A DNA stretch of 32,016 bases from CAYXLW01 sp964466055 (lineage in GTDB: Bacteria; Patescibacteriota; Gracilibacteria; GCA-2401425), in contig CAYXLW010000014.1 of assembly GCA_964466055.1 (NCBI GenBank), positions 1 through 32,016 on the forward strand, written 5' to 3'. Below, in pieces: positions 15,803 to 22,968 of the stretch. Each line of letters starts with the position of its first letter. Within the stretch, counting starts at the first letter, position 1. The translations under genes and the position numbers were made by a program. The notes below the pieces were generated by a model. That model saw nothing but the letters and a program-made list of their open reading frames with translations, was not told the origin of the DNA and searched no databases.

Positions 15803-16804
15803 CTATTTCTCCTTAATAGTTTCTTTTACTTGCTGACCAAAATGTCTTCCTCCTTCTTGGAAATATGCAAGCACTTCATCTCCTTTTTTCATATGAGTAA
15901 TTGAAATAGGTTTTCCATTTTGAGATGTAAGACGAATAGTTTCTGCATTTTGCATAAGTAAACTAACTTTTCTGCCATCCTTACTTTCAGCTTCTACCTC
16001 TAACATTGGTCTAACCTCAATTTTATTCCTACCTAAAACAACAGTTTTTGTCTCCCCTTTTTCATTTACAGAAAGCAATTCATCTCCACTTTTAAGTTCT
16101 CCCATATATTTTGTTTTGTTTTCTGGGAGCATAATATAAGCATGAACAGCTCCTGCGTTTACTCGGAATGGTCGTGCATCACAATATGGAGATTCAACAT
16201 TCTCATTATATACTAGAAAAAAAGACGAACTTGAATTACCAACTAACATACCACGCCCTGCTTCTAATATACTCCCCGTGTCCAAACAACAACGATCAGC
16301 AAGCCCTGTTTGTTTTATTTCTGTTATTTTTGCTATTTCTAAATTAAGATTTGGTTCATTTATTTTAGATATAAAGTCTCCTACTTTCTTAATATCACTT
16401 ACATCATTTGTATCAAGTAAAATACCATCTGCACCTTTTTCCATTGTTTGAAGTGCCAAAATTGCTTGATCTGCACTATAAACCGTTTGAATAAGATTTG
16501 TTGTCTTAGAAATAAGATTTTCAAGAGGGATTATTTCCCAATCATCATTTTCAATAATTATAGGAATTTTACCTTTAAATTTAATTACCTTCTCTTCATC
16601 TTTTTTAGACATTATTTTTACTATCTCTGTATCCTTACCAATTTTAATGTCACCATCTTCAGCAACAGTTTTTATAATCCCATATTTTTTTATCTCCTCA
16701 GTTTTTCCTTTAGAAGTAAAAATAGCATCAACTCCAGATTCAAGAGCACATGTTACTATTTTCTTATCTGCATTTAATGACTTTACCCAGAAAATCTTTT
16801 TCAT
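15803..16804 (-). CDS. aroB': 3-dehydroquinate synthase II (archaeal-type AroB')
   Basis: A 333-residue member of the DHQS II family (PF01959), unrelated to bacterial AroB. Recognisable segments are KIFWVKSLNADKK at the start, the DRCCLDTGSILEAGRGMLVG core with SSSSFFLVYNE following, YCDARPFRVNAGAVHAYIM, the KYMGELKSGDELLSV beta domain and the terminal GRHFGQQVKETIKEK. In archaea this enzyme oxidatively deaminates and cyclises the product of the aldolase AroA' to 3-dehydroquinate, entering the shikimate pathway without erythrose-4-phosphate. Bacterial relatives include GriH, which makes 3-amino-4-hydroxybenzoate. No aroA'-like gene is in this window. The ATG at 16804 lacks a Shine-Dalgarno. 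The family call is firm; the exact product depends on the partner aldolase. Confidence 0.88.
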   Translation of the reverse strand: MKKIFWVKSLNADKKIVTCALESGVDAIFTSKGKTEEIKKYGIIKTVAEDGDIKIGKDTEIVKIMSKKDEEKVIKFKGKIPIIIENDDWEIIPLENLISKTTNLIQTVYSADQAILALQTMEKGADGILLDTNDVSDIKKVGDFISKINEPNLNLEIAKITEIKQTGLADRCCLDTGSILEAGRGMLVGNSSSSFFLVYNENVESPYCDARPFRVNAGAVHAYIMLPENKTKYMGELKSGDELLSVNEKGETKTVVLGRNKIEVRPMLEVEAESKDGRKVSLLMQNAETIRLTSQNGKPISITHMKKGDEVLAYFQEGGRHFGQQVKETIKEK

Positions 16805-16895
16805 ACATAAAATATTAAAATACTAAGGTGATTTTAGCAAAGAGATTTAAAAATCAAAATAATAAAATAACAAAAAATAATTCATCAACATTTTA

Positions 16896-17921
16896 TCAAA
16901 TACTTTCTAATTTAGCTTCTTCTAAATATTGTTGATAAAAATCAATTCCTGATTGCGTCGAGAAAAATGCTTCCAAAGAATCTTTAGATATATATCCCGC
17001 CTTTTCTTCTTTACTCAAAACTTCAAAAACTTCTTGAGCGCTAAAAGGTTTTTTATACCCTCTGCCTTCTTCTGTAAGCGCCACAAAAACATCCGCCAAT
17101 ATTACAATAGGTAAAAAATTTTTCGCTTCCTTTAGTTCACTTTCAAAAGATATTCTATCTTTATGTTTATCAGTAGTCAAATACCTACTAGGATGATGAT
17201 TCCCTGCAATTATTTTTATCACATCAAAAACTACCCCTTCTTTTTTCTCAAGCTTATAGTCTTTTATGACTTTGCTAATTGTTTGAAAAAAATATGCACT
17301 GAAAAAAGAATGTAAATCCATAATTGCTCGTTCTCCATTATTTAGATCTTCTCTCTTACTTAGTATATTACTTGGAATTAAAGATTTCATTATATCATGA
17401 CCTAAAGCTGATAATACTCCTATCTCTTTTTGTTCTGGAGTCCATTTCATTTTTTCTCCTATTTCAGCTACAAGCAACGCTACTCTAAAACAATGTGAAG
17501 CTGAATTCTCATGTTTTTCAAGTTCATTAAAAGCTAAAAGAAATACTATTCCTTGAGTAGTCTTTGTCATGCTAATTAATACCTTTTTTACATACGCAAC
17601 TTGGTCTGGAAATTTCAGAATTTCTCTATAACAAGTGTTATTAAAATTTCCTAAAAGATATTCTAAAATAGTCTCCGCTTCTTTTTTAACCTTCTCTAAT
17701 CCTAACTTATATATATTAGACATTATACCAAACACAAAAGAACTTATTGTTTCAGTTGCTGAATCAATATGAGCTTGTGGATCTAAGCTACCTTCATTTG
17801 ATCTCAATTCTGGTACATGGTTCATCATAACTTTTGATATTTCTGACTGCATTTCTCGCAAGATATCACCTGGGAATGGTGAAACAACTCTTGGAATATC
17901 CAAAAAAGATAATTTCCCCAC
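16896..17921 (-). CDS. HD-domain (HD-GYP-like, degenerate) phosphohydrolase
   Basis: 341 residues. The N-terminal ~135 residues are an unrecognised helical domain. Residues 137-290 form an HD domain with a nearly complete metal-ligand set: H143, H175-D176 in GHDIMK, H204, H242-H243 in GNHHPSR, and D277 in ILADVFVALTEEGRGY. This order matches HD-GYP c-di-GMP phosphodiesterases, including the ADV-x-x-ALT signature, but the GYP motif is replaced by SRYLTT. The substrate is therefore uncertain. The start is GTG at 17921, set by the reading frame. An upstream promoter (17991-18019) implies a leader of about 60 bases. The frame ends TGA TAA. Probably a soluble signalling or nucleotide hydrolase. 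Confidence 0.75.
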   Translation of the reverse strand: MGKLSFLDIPRVVSPFPGDILREMQSEISKVMMNHVPELRSNEGSLDPQAHIDSATETISSFVFGIMSNIYKLGLEKVKKEAETILEYLLGNFNNTCYREILKFPDQVAYVKKVLISMTKTTQGIVFLLAFNELEKHENSASHCFRVALLVAEIGEKMKWTPEQKEIGVLSALGHDIMKSLIPSNILSKREDLNNGERAIMDLHSFFSAYFFQTISKVIKDYKLEKKEGVVFDVIKIIAGNHHPSRYLTTDKHKDRISFESELKEAKNFLPIVILADVFVALTEEGRGYKKPFSAQEVFEVLSKEEKAGYISKDSLEAFFSTQSGIDFYQQYLEEAKLESI

Positions 17922-17990
17922 ATTTAAATCAATTTCTTTATTCAGTATTTTTTAAATTTATTATTAAATCTAGGTATTTTTTTTAGTTTC

Positions 17991-18019
17991 ATTTTAACAT
18001 AAATAGAAAAGCAAAACAA
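17991..18019 (-). promoter_or_regulatory. Promoter of the HD-domain gene
   Basis: On the minus strand TTGTTT (18019-18014), a 17-base spacer and TAAAAT (17996-17991) preceded by TGT form an extended sigma-70-type promoter. The same hexamers, spacing and TGn occur before the surface protein gene at 21362-21390. Confidence 0.55.
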
Positions 18020-18106
18020 AAAAATAGTTCCAAAATGTATTAGATAAAAATGAGTCAACTACTAGAATAAACAGAACAATAATATAAAAATCTAACTAAA
18101 GATTAA

Positions 18107-18133
18107 GCGGAAAAGAAATGTTTCGCCTTTTTT
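18107..18133 (+). terminator. Orphan terminator-like hairpin
   Basis: GCG-AAA pairs with TTT-CGC around a 7-base loop, with one bulged G, and is followed by C and T6 on the plus strand. No plus-strand gene lies upstream, so it could end a short non-coding transcript or a transcript antisense to the leader of the HD gene. The stem is short. Confidence 0.35.
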
Positions 18134-18134
18134 G

Positions 18135-18196
18135 TGTATACTTCATATAAATATTGGGAAAATATTGATAGAGAAAGCTATTGATGTATACTTCAT
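18135..18196 (+). promoter_or_regulatory. 12-bp direct repeats overlapping the promoter of the gene at 18223
   Basis: TGTATACTTCAT occurs at 18135-18146 and 18185-18196, exactly 50 bp (about five helical turns) apart. The second copy contains the -10 box TATACT (18187-18192), with TTGATA 16 bases upstream at 18165-18170, so a protein bound there would cover the -10. An operator with looping or cooperative binding is inferred. Transcription would begin near 18199. Confidence 0.5.
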
Positions 18197-18222
18197 TCAT
18201 GTACTAATCTTAAATAATATAT

Positions 18223-18765
18223 ATGGAAACTAACATGCTATCTAATATAATAAAGCTTGAAGGATATATAAGACTAAGCTTAGAAACTAATAATTTAACT
18301 TACACCGAAGAAGGGATAAAAAATATAAACTATGAAAAAGAAGAATTTAAAAAAATAATAAATAAAATATCTTCAGAAATAAGTGTTATTCCTAGAATTC
18401 TCAATAGTATAGAAAAAGAAGATGACAGCTCATCAAATGATAAAATAGAACAAGCTCTTATTTCATTCAAAATAACAATAAAGCAAGTAATACTGGAATA
18501 TGCTTTAATATTAAACATGCTTAAACATACTAGGAATCAGGAAGACTTAATATCTGCTTTTAATATTGATGGTAAATTTGTAAGAGGATTAATAAAAGAA
18601 ATAAATGAAAATATAATTGTATTACAAAACAAAGATTTAATGATTGAGGATAAAGTTAAAGGTATTAACCTTATGAAAATGAATGCTAAGAGCTCAATAA
18701 TAAAGCTAAGTTATGTAACAAACTCATATAAAGATTCTTTTAAAAGTTTTGAAGAAATAAAATAA
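18223..18765 (+). CDS. Unknown helical protein
   Basis: 180 residues from the ATG at 18223 (a second ATG is at codon 5), without Cys, signal peptide or membrane helix. It is rich in Ile, Lys, Glu and Asn and predicted to be a bundle of long helices. A Ser/Asp linker (EKEDDSSSNDKIEQ) lies near residue 65-78. I recognise no family. It has its own promoter with paired 12-bp repeats, so its expression is probably regulated. It ends 17 bases from the convergent surface protein gene with no terminator between, so the two transcripts may overlap at their 3' ends. Confidence 0.55.
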   Translation: METNMLSNIIKLEGYIRLSLETNNLTYTEEGIKNINYEKEEFKKIINKISSEISVIPRILNSIEKEDDSSSNDKIEQALISFKITIKQVILEYALILNMLKHTRNQEDLISAFNIDGKFVRGLIKEINENIIVLQNKDLMIEDKVKGINLMKMNAKSSIIKLSYVTNSYKDSFKSFEEIK

Positions 18766-18782
18766 CAAAAATTTCTTAAAAT

Positions 18783-21350
18783 TTAAAATTGAATCCTATT
18801 ATTCCTAGATTCTCTTGTCCCATTTGAATAATTAGACATATTTCCTATTACTACTTTTCTTTTTCTTAAAAAGAAGAAAACCGAAGCAATGAGAAATGAA
18901 ACTGCAATAAAAGTAATTGATTCTGGTCCTGTACTACCTTTAATTTTAGATTCCTTAGAAAAGTCTTTTAAAATAGTTGTTGGGATTTCCTTTTTAGAAG
19001 GAACAACCTTAAAACCAAACCCTTTTGGAATTTCTACAACTTCATTATATTTTTCAGATATTTCAATTCCTCTTTCGTCTATTGCAACAACAGTAAAATA
19101 ATACGGAATTTTATTCATAAGGTCATTAACAACATATGAAGTAACATTATCCTCCGTTTCTAACTCAACTTCATATTTTTTAGATTTAATTCCAAAAAGA
19201 ACTTTGTATTTTACAGCTTCTTCATAAGGCTCCCAAGTAAGTGTTACCTTAGAGTCACCACTGATAGCTCGAAGCTTTTCTTTCCCAGTAGGCGCAACAG
19301 CATGAGCACATACAGTATTATTTGAGTTTACTTGATATGGAGCAGGGCATACAAAACAAGGAGATGTTCCAGTTGGAGAATATGAGTCTCCTGTACAATT
19401 AGTGTCAAATAGTTTTGGTTTTGAATTTATAACATTAGATTTATCCCCTTCTGCTTTATCAATATCTACAGCTGAAACAGAAATAAAATATTCTTTGTCA
19501 TTTGTAAGATTTGTGATGATTACATTTGTTACTTTTACTTGAGCTTTAATTTTTAGATCATACTGACTTTCTCCAACATATACATTGTAATGATCAATTT
19601 CTTTTTGTGAATTTGGAGCAATCCAAGTTAAATCAATTTGTTTATCTCCTGAAGTCGCAAGTACATTTGCAATTTTATCAGGTTTGATAACAAGCTTCTC
19701 AATAACATTAAGTTCTGCTTGATTATTGTAATTTGCTTCATTCCCTAATTTATCAACAAGAAGTATTGAAATACTGTATTTCCCTGGACTCATTGGAGCT
19801 AAAAATGTTCCTTCGTATTTCCCTGGAGTAACTGCTGATTCAGTAAGTGTTTCTTCAATACTGTTTATTCTAATTTTTACTGAGTCTAGTGCAGGCTCGG
19901 AATAGGCTGTAACAGTATAATTTTCTTCAGTCTTAATATCTCCTTCAGGCATAACTGTTAAAGTATCTACTCTTGGAGGAGTAGAATCTACAAAGAATGA
20001 AACTGGAGCAGATGCTCTGTTTAATCCTTCTATTTCAATAACTTGTATTTCTCTTTTCCCATCCTCAATATCATTTACAGTAGTACTAAAAAATCCCTGT
20101 GAATCTACTGACACTTCAGCAACTTTAGTATCATCTAACATCAATTTTAGATTTGTGTTGGGTGATGCAAGCCCTGTTACTGTTATAGATGAATTAGAAA
20201 GCTCTGAGCTATCTGTAGGAGATTTAATTTCAATTTCTGATGTTTGATTAAGTAAGTCATCAAAAGGATCATCTTTGTTTTCAACTACATTAACATTCTT
20301 TTCTCCTTTTATGCTTTTATTAATTTGACCATCTTCATAATCAAATACTTCTATTTTCTTTTGACCTATAGTTGTAAATGTCATTGCTAATGCAAACTCT
20401 TTTTTCCCTTGGTCTTTTTCTATAAAAGCATATTCACCTTCACTAGGGATAATCACATTATCATCATTTGAAACTAGAATTCGAACTGTTCCTGTATAAT
20501 TTTTCACTGTATTTCCATTTTCATCTTTTGCAATAATTGTAAGATAAGTTGAGTCATCTTTTACTTTTACTTCATTTGGAAATTCTATTTCGAAATAATC
20601 CAAAACACCAAAATCTTCATTTTCGAAAGATGTCATCTCTTCATCTGCTAAATTTGCAGAAAACATATTTCCACCTATTGAAAAATCTTCTTCAGATGTA
20701 TAAAAGATAATTTTGCTTCTTTCCATAATTTCTTGTCCAAGTGTTTGATTTATAGCAGTAAAAACAGAAACTCCAGCTTCATCTGAATATATATCAAAAA
20801 CAGCAACACCTTTTTCATCTGTTATTCCACCACCTTCTGCTTTTATATGATCTTCTAATCTTGAAGAAATTAACTTTATAATTTGTCCTGAAATAGGATT
20901 TTCATATTTATCTTTTGCTATTATGCGGATAACAAGATTGTCATGTTTAGCACTAAGGGAGGATTTATCTGCACTTATTTTTGATTTTGTAGGCGAAAAA
21001 GCATCTGAAAATACTTTAAATGTATTTTCACTTCCAAAGTCTTTATCTAATTTTGATAGTGACACTTTATAAATTCCTGCTTTTTTTGTGTGATATCCAT
21101 TTAGTTCAGTCTGTGCTTTTCCATCCACTCCAGATTTTGCTGGAATATTTAATTTCGATCCATCTGGTTTTACTATTTGAAAAATTACATCTACGCCTTC
21201 TTCCATTTTAGAAGATGTCAAAGTTGTTGGATATCCAGCAATTGTATCATCTGCTTTTGCTGGTATATTTTCAGCTCCTGCAACCGGCAAGACGGATACA
21301 AGTAATAGCGCGATTAGAAAGATTTTTATTTTTTTCATTTTTGTGTCCAT
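18783..21350 (-). CDS. Large secreted surface protein with Big/FN3-like domains and a C-terminal membrane anchor
   Basis: 855 residues. The signal peptide is MKKIKIFLIALLLVSVLPVAGA, starting at the ATG at 21350 or four codons later at 21338. Beta-sandwich modules follow. One at about 120-220 resembles bacterial Ig-like (Big-1) domains (SKISADKSSLSAKHDNLVIRI), and another lies at about 255-360. Ig-like modules with SPTDSSELSNSSITVTGLASP and DSTPPRVDTLTV occupy about 370-550. Two FN3-like domains are at about 560-645 and 690-775, separated by a four-Cys segment (CTGDSYSPTGTSPCFVCPAP). The C-terminus has TGPE (807-810), a membrane helix (812-828) and RKRK, arranged like a wall-sorting or membrane-anchor signal, then a 23-residue polar tail. 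A surface adhesion or structural role is inferred. Promoter at 21362-21390. Confidence 0.8.
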   Translation of the reverse strand: MDTKMKKIKIFLIALLLVSVLPVAGAENIPAKADDTIAGYPTTLTSSKMEEGVDVIFQIVKPDGSKLNIPAKSGVDGKAQTELNGYHTKKAGIYKVSLSKLDKDFGSENTFKVFSDAFSPTKSKISADKSSLSAKHDNLVIRIIAKDKYENPISGQIIKLISSRLEDHIKAEGGGITDEKGVAVFDIYSDEAGVSVFTAINQTLGQEIMERSKIIFYTSEEDFSIGGNMFSANLADEEMTSFENEDFGVLDYFEIEFPNEVKVKDDSTYLTIIAKDENGNTVKNYTGTVRILVSNDDNVIIPSEGEYAFIEKDQGKKEFALAMTFTTIGQKKIEVFDYEDGQINKSIKGEKNVNVVENKDDPFDDLLNQTSEIEIKSPTDSSELSNSSITVTGLASPNTNLKLMLDDTKVAEVSVDSQGFFSTTVNDIEDGKREIQVIEIEGLNRASAPVSFFVDSTPPRVDTLTVMPEGDIKTEENYTVTAYSEPALDSVKIRINSIEETLTESAVTPGKYEGTFLAPMSPGKYSISILLVDKLGNEANYNNQAELNVIEKLVIKPDKIANVLATSGDKQIDLTWIAPNSQKEIDHYNVYVGESQYDLKIKAQVKVTNVIITNLTNDKEYFISVSAVDIDKAEGDKSNVINSKPKLFDTNCTGDSYSPTGTSPCFVCPAPYQVNSNNTVCAHAVAPTGKEKLRAISGDSKVTLTWEPYEEAVKYKVLFGIKSKKYEVELETEDNVTSYVVNDLMNKIPYYFTVVAIDERGIEISEKYNEVVEIPKGFGFKVVPSKKEIPTTILKDFSKESKIKGSTGPESITFIAVSFLIASVFFFLRKRKVVIGNMSNYSNGTRESRNNRIQF

Positions 21351-21361
21351 TAAATCTATTC

Positions 21362-21390
21362 ATTTTAGCATATTTAAGGCAAAAAAACAA
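21362..21390 (-). promoter_or_regulatory. Promoter of the large surface protein gene
   Basis: On the minus strand TTGTTT (21390-21385) and TAAAAT (21367-21362) are 17 bases apart, with TGC before the -10 box. Transcription would start near 21355, leaving almost no leader before the ATG at 21350. Initiation may therefore be leaderless or use the ATG at 21338. Confidence 0.55.
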
Positions 21391-21439
21391 AGAACTAAAG
21401 AAGACAAATAAGTTAAATATTATATAGATATATAAGATA

Positions 21440-21479
21440 AAACCTCTAACCCCTGGGGTTCCTATAACCTCAGAGGTTT
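21440..21479 (-). terminator. Second, branched terminator-like hairpin after the bL33-like gene
   Basis: AAACCTCT (21440-21447) pairs with AGAGGTTT (21472-21479), and the interior AACCC-CTG-GGGTT can form an inner hairpin. On the minus strand the stem is followed by TAT and a T-rich stretch. It may back up the terminator at 21491-21516. Confidence 0.45.
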
Positions 21480-21490
21480 AATCTTTTACG

Positions 21491-21516
21491 AAAAAACAAG
21501 CCAAAATGGCTTGTTT
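21491..21516 (-). terminator. Rho-independent terminator of the bL33-like gene
   Basis: AAACAAGCC (21494-21502) and GGCTTGTTT (21508-21516) form a perfect 9-bp stem with a 5-base loop. Read on the minus strand it runs into T6. It lies about 30 bases after the stop at 21548. Confidence 0.8.
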
Positions 21517-21547
21517 ATGTTATTTTAAATAATTCACTTATTATTTT

Positions 21548-21739
21548 TTAGTTACTGTGTCTACTTACCGATGAAACGTGTTCTGTAATTTCCTTACATT
21601 CAGGACAATATTTCCAAAAAGATTTTTTCGGATCTTTTTTATTAGCTCTTTGATGATAATTTTCTTTCCCACATCCTGGATCCTTCGACTTTTTAGTCTT
21701 ACATCTTCTAACGATAGGATTTGTTTTTCCGTAAGGCAT
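21548..21739 (-). CDS. rpmG: Ribosomal protein bL33-like zinc-ribbon protein
   Basis: A 63-residue basic protein whose second half matches bL33 well: CGKENYHQRANKK followed by FWKYCPECKEITEH, against the bL33 pattern CxxxNY..RKN..........KYCPxCxxHTxH. Four cysteines (C13, C23, C45, C48) could bind zinc. The first pair is spaced by nine residues instead of the usual CxxC, which makes this a divergent or remodelled form. If bL33, it sits in the large ribosomal subunit near the E site. It is single-gene, with its own strong terminator. The call rests on the C-terminal match. Confidence 0.6.
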   Translation of the reverse strand: MPYGKTNPIVRRCKTKKSKDPGCGKENYHQRANKKDPKKSFWKYCPECKEITEHVSSVSRHSN

Positions 21740-21842
21740 CTTTGTTTTATTAATTCTTAAATCTGGGCGATTGTACTAGGATATTTATTAAAATACAAGA
21801 GAAATTTACTTAGTTCCCACGATTTTTCTATATTATGAATAA

Positions 21843-21935
21843 TGATGATTGAGCAACTCTCTGAGTTACTTCAGATATTTTATTTTATTCTAAATTATCA
21901 AACAACAGGAGACAACTCTAGAGAGTTGCTCCTTA
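21843..21935. repeat. Solo REPIN (transposase-less copy of the RAYT element ends)
   Basis: GAGCAACTCTC at 21851-21861 and its inverse GAGAGTTGCTCC at 21921-21932 bound about 82 bp. The interior is the left flank and the right flank of the RAYT element at 22352-22956 joined at their shared TTATTCTAAA. Similarity with that copy extends outside to TGATGAT on the left and TT on the right. Each end forms its own hairpin (CAACTC...GAGTTA, CAACTCT...AGAGTTG). Confidence 0.8.
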
Positions 21936-21946
21936 AAGAAGTTTAA

Positions 21947-22300
21947 CTACTTTTTCTTAACTATTTTTATATCTTTTATTCCAAAAATTAAAAGACCAAT
22001 AATTAATATTTTTAAAATATAATGACTATGGATATCTATAAAATCACCAGTCATAGGAGTTATATTCCCAATTATAAAATGTGTAATAATCCCAATTGGT
22101 AAAGCTAGAAATATCCAATTTCTTTTTGGTATATTAATTCTAATCTTTAGGAAGATTTTTGATAATAATGGAGATAATAAATACATCCCCAGTAATACTA
22201 CTACAATGTCAAAAATTGCATATCCTGTAAAACGAAACTGCCTAAGAAATTCTATTGGAATCATGATTTTTAAATTAAAGAGAATAGTCATTCTGGTCAC
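21947..22300 (-). CDS. Small polytopic membrane protein of unknown function
   Basis: Up to 117 residues. The frame allows GTG at 22300, ATG at 22291 or ATG at 22264. I favour 22264 (MIPIEFLRQFRF, 105 residues), because the predicted protein then starts just before the first membrane segment. Three hydrophobic segments are visible: GYAIFDIVVVLLGMYLL, NWIFLALPIGIITHFII and YILKILIIGLLIFGI. Between the last two, GNITPMTGDFIDIHSHY carries Asp and His residues that look conserved or functional, though I cannot confirm this. Similar small proteins occur in CPR genomes as far as I recall, without assigned function. It is enclosed by the solo REPIN and the RAYT element. Confidence 0.55.
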   Translation of the reverse strand: MTRMTILFNLKIMIPIEFLRQFRFTGYAIFDIVVVLLGMYLLSPLLSKIFLKIRINIPKRNWIFLALPIGIITHFIIGNITPMTGDFIDIHSHYILKILIIGLLIFGIKDIKIVKKK

Positions 22301-22351
22301 AAAGTGATCCCCTTGGGACTTGTACAGAATCTTGCGGTGTTATTTGATGAT

Positions 22352-22956
22352 GGAGCAACTCTCTGAGTTGCTTCAGATATTTTATTTTATTCTAAAATTT
22401 GAATAGATATTGGACTAGCTGGATTTACTGACGACCAATACCAATGTTTAGGATTTTGAACATATTGTTTTCTAACTGGATTATTATGAATATAGTTCAT
22501 TTTTTGTAAGAAAAATTTTTCTGTTTCAATTATTTCTGGTTTATTTGTTTCTTCCCAAATTTTAAATTTTCCATTTTTTTTAGGAAATAATTTTGCCACA
22601 TCTGGCTCTGTTGCCAAAATATTTTTCATTATTTGCATGGAAGTAAACTTTTTAAAATCACATAAAAAGCGAATCATATCGGGAGCTTGAGCAATAAAAT
22701 GAATATGATTCAGCATGAATACATAGGCAAAAATATTTAGCCCTTTATGCTTTTGACAGTATTTTAGAGATTCAGCTAAAATCTCCCATCTATTATGTCT
22801 ATCAAATATATAGTACCAATTTTGCACGGTACATGTAACAAAGTAAAAACTATCTTTTAATTCTTTATCGATGCGCAATGATGGCATTTGGGGATGATTA
22901 TTTTTATATTATTCTAAATTATAAAACAACAGGAGACAACTCTGGAGAGTTGCTCC
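22352..22956 (-). mobile_element. RAYT transposon flanked by inverted REP sequences
   Basis: A 605-bp unit bounded by the inverted repeats GGAGCAACTCTC (22352-22363) and GAGAGTTGCTCC (22945-22956). Each end folds as GGAG plus a hairpin: CAACTC-TCT-GAGTTG on the left, and CAACTCT-CC-AGAGTTG on the right read inward. GGAG or GTAG at the hairpin foot is the known signature of REPs recognised by RAYT transposases. The unit contains one gene, the RAYT at 22387-22887. A 10-bp direct repeat TTATTCTAAA occurs at both ends of the gene (22387-22396, 22909-22918). The left copy includes the stop codon. Confidence 0.8.
22387..22887 (-). CDS. rayT: REP-associated tyrosine transposase (RAYT, Y1_Tnp family)
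   Basis: A 166-residue HUH single-strand transposase related to IS200/IS605 TnpA. The metal-binding HUH motif is H61-I-H63 in YVFMLNHIHFIAQ, and the catalytic tyrosine is probably Y132 in KMNYIHNNPVRK, the typical RAYT sequence. FYFVTCTVQNW at the N-terminus and HWYWSSV near the C-terminus are also family signatures. RAYTs process REP hairpins and are normally single-copy, domesticated genes. This one is intact. Its last codons (ILE, stop) fall in the flanking repeat. The ATG at 22887 has no Shine-Dalgarno. The call is firm; activity is inferred from intact motifs. Confidence 0.93.
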   Translation of the reverse strand: MPSLRIDKELKDSFYFVTCTVQNWYYIFDRHNRWEILAESLKYCQKHKGLNIFAYVFMLNHIHFIAQAPDMIRFLCDFKKFTSMQIMKNILATEPDVAKLFPKKNGKFKIWEETNKPEIIETEKFFLQKMNYIHNNPVRKQYVQNPKHWYWSSVNPASPISIQILE

Positions 22957-22968
22957 TTCAAGGGGAAA

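Larger units (their letters stand above)
17922..18222. other. Divergent intergenic region with promoters, repeats and a hairpin
   Basis: No gene is credible in these 301 bases. They hold the promoter of the HD gene (17991-18019), a plus-strand terminator-like hairpin at 18107-18133 with a T6 run but no gene before it, and two 12-bp direct repeats 50 bp apart at 18135-18196, the second of which is part of the promoter for the gene at 18223. Confidence 0.6.
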
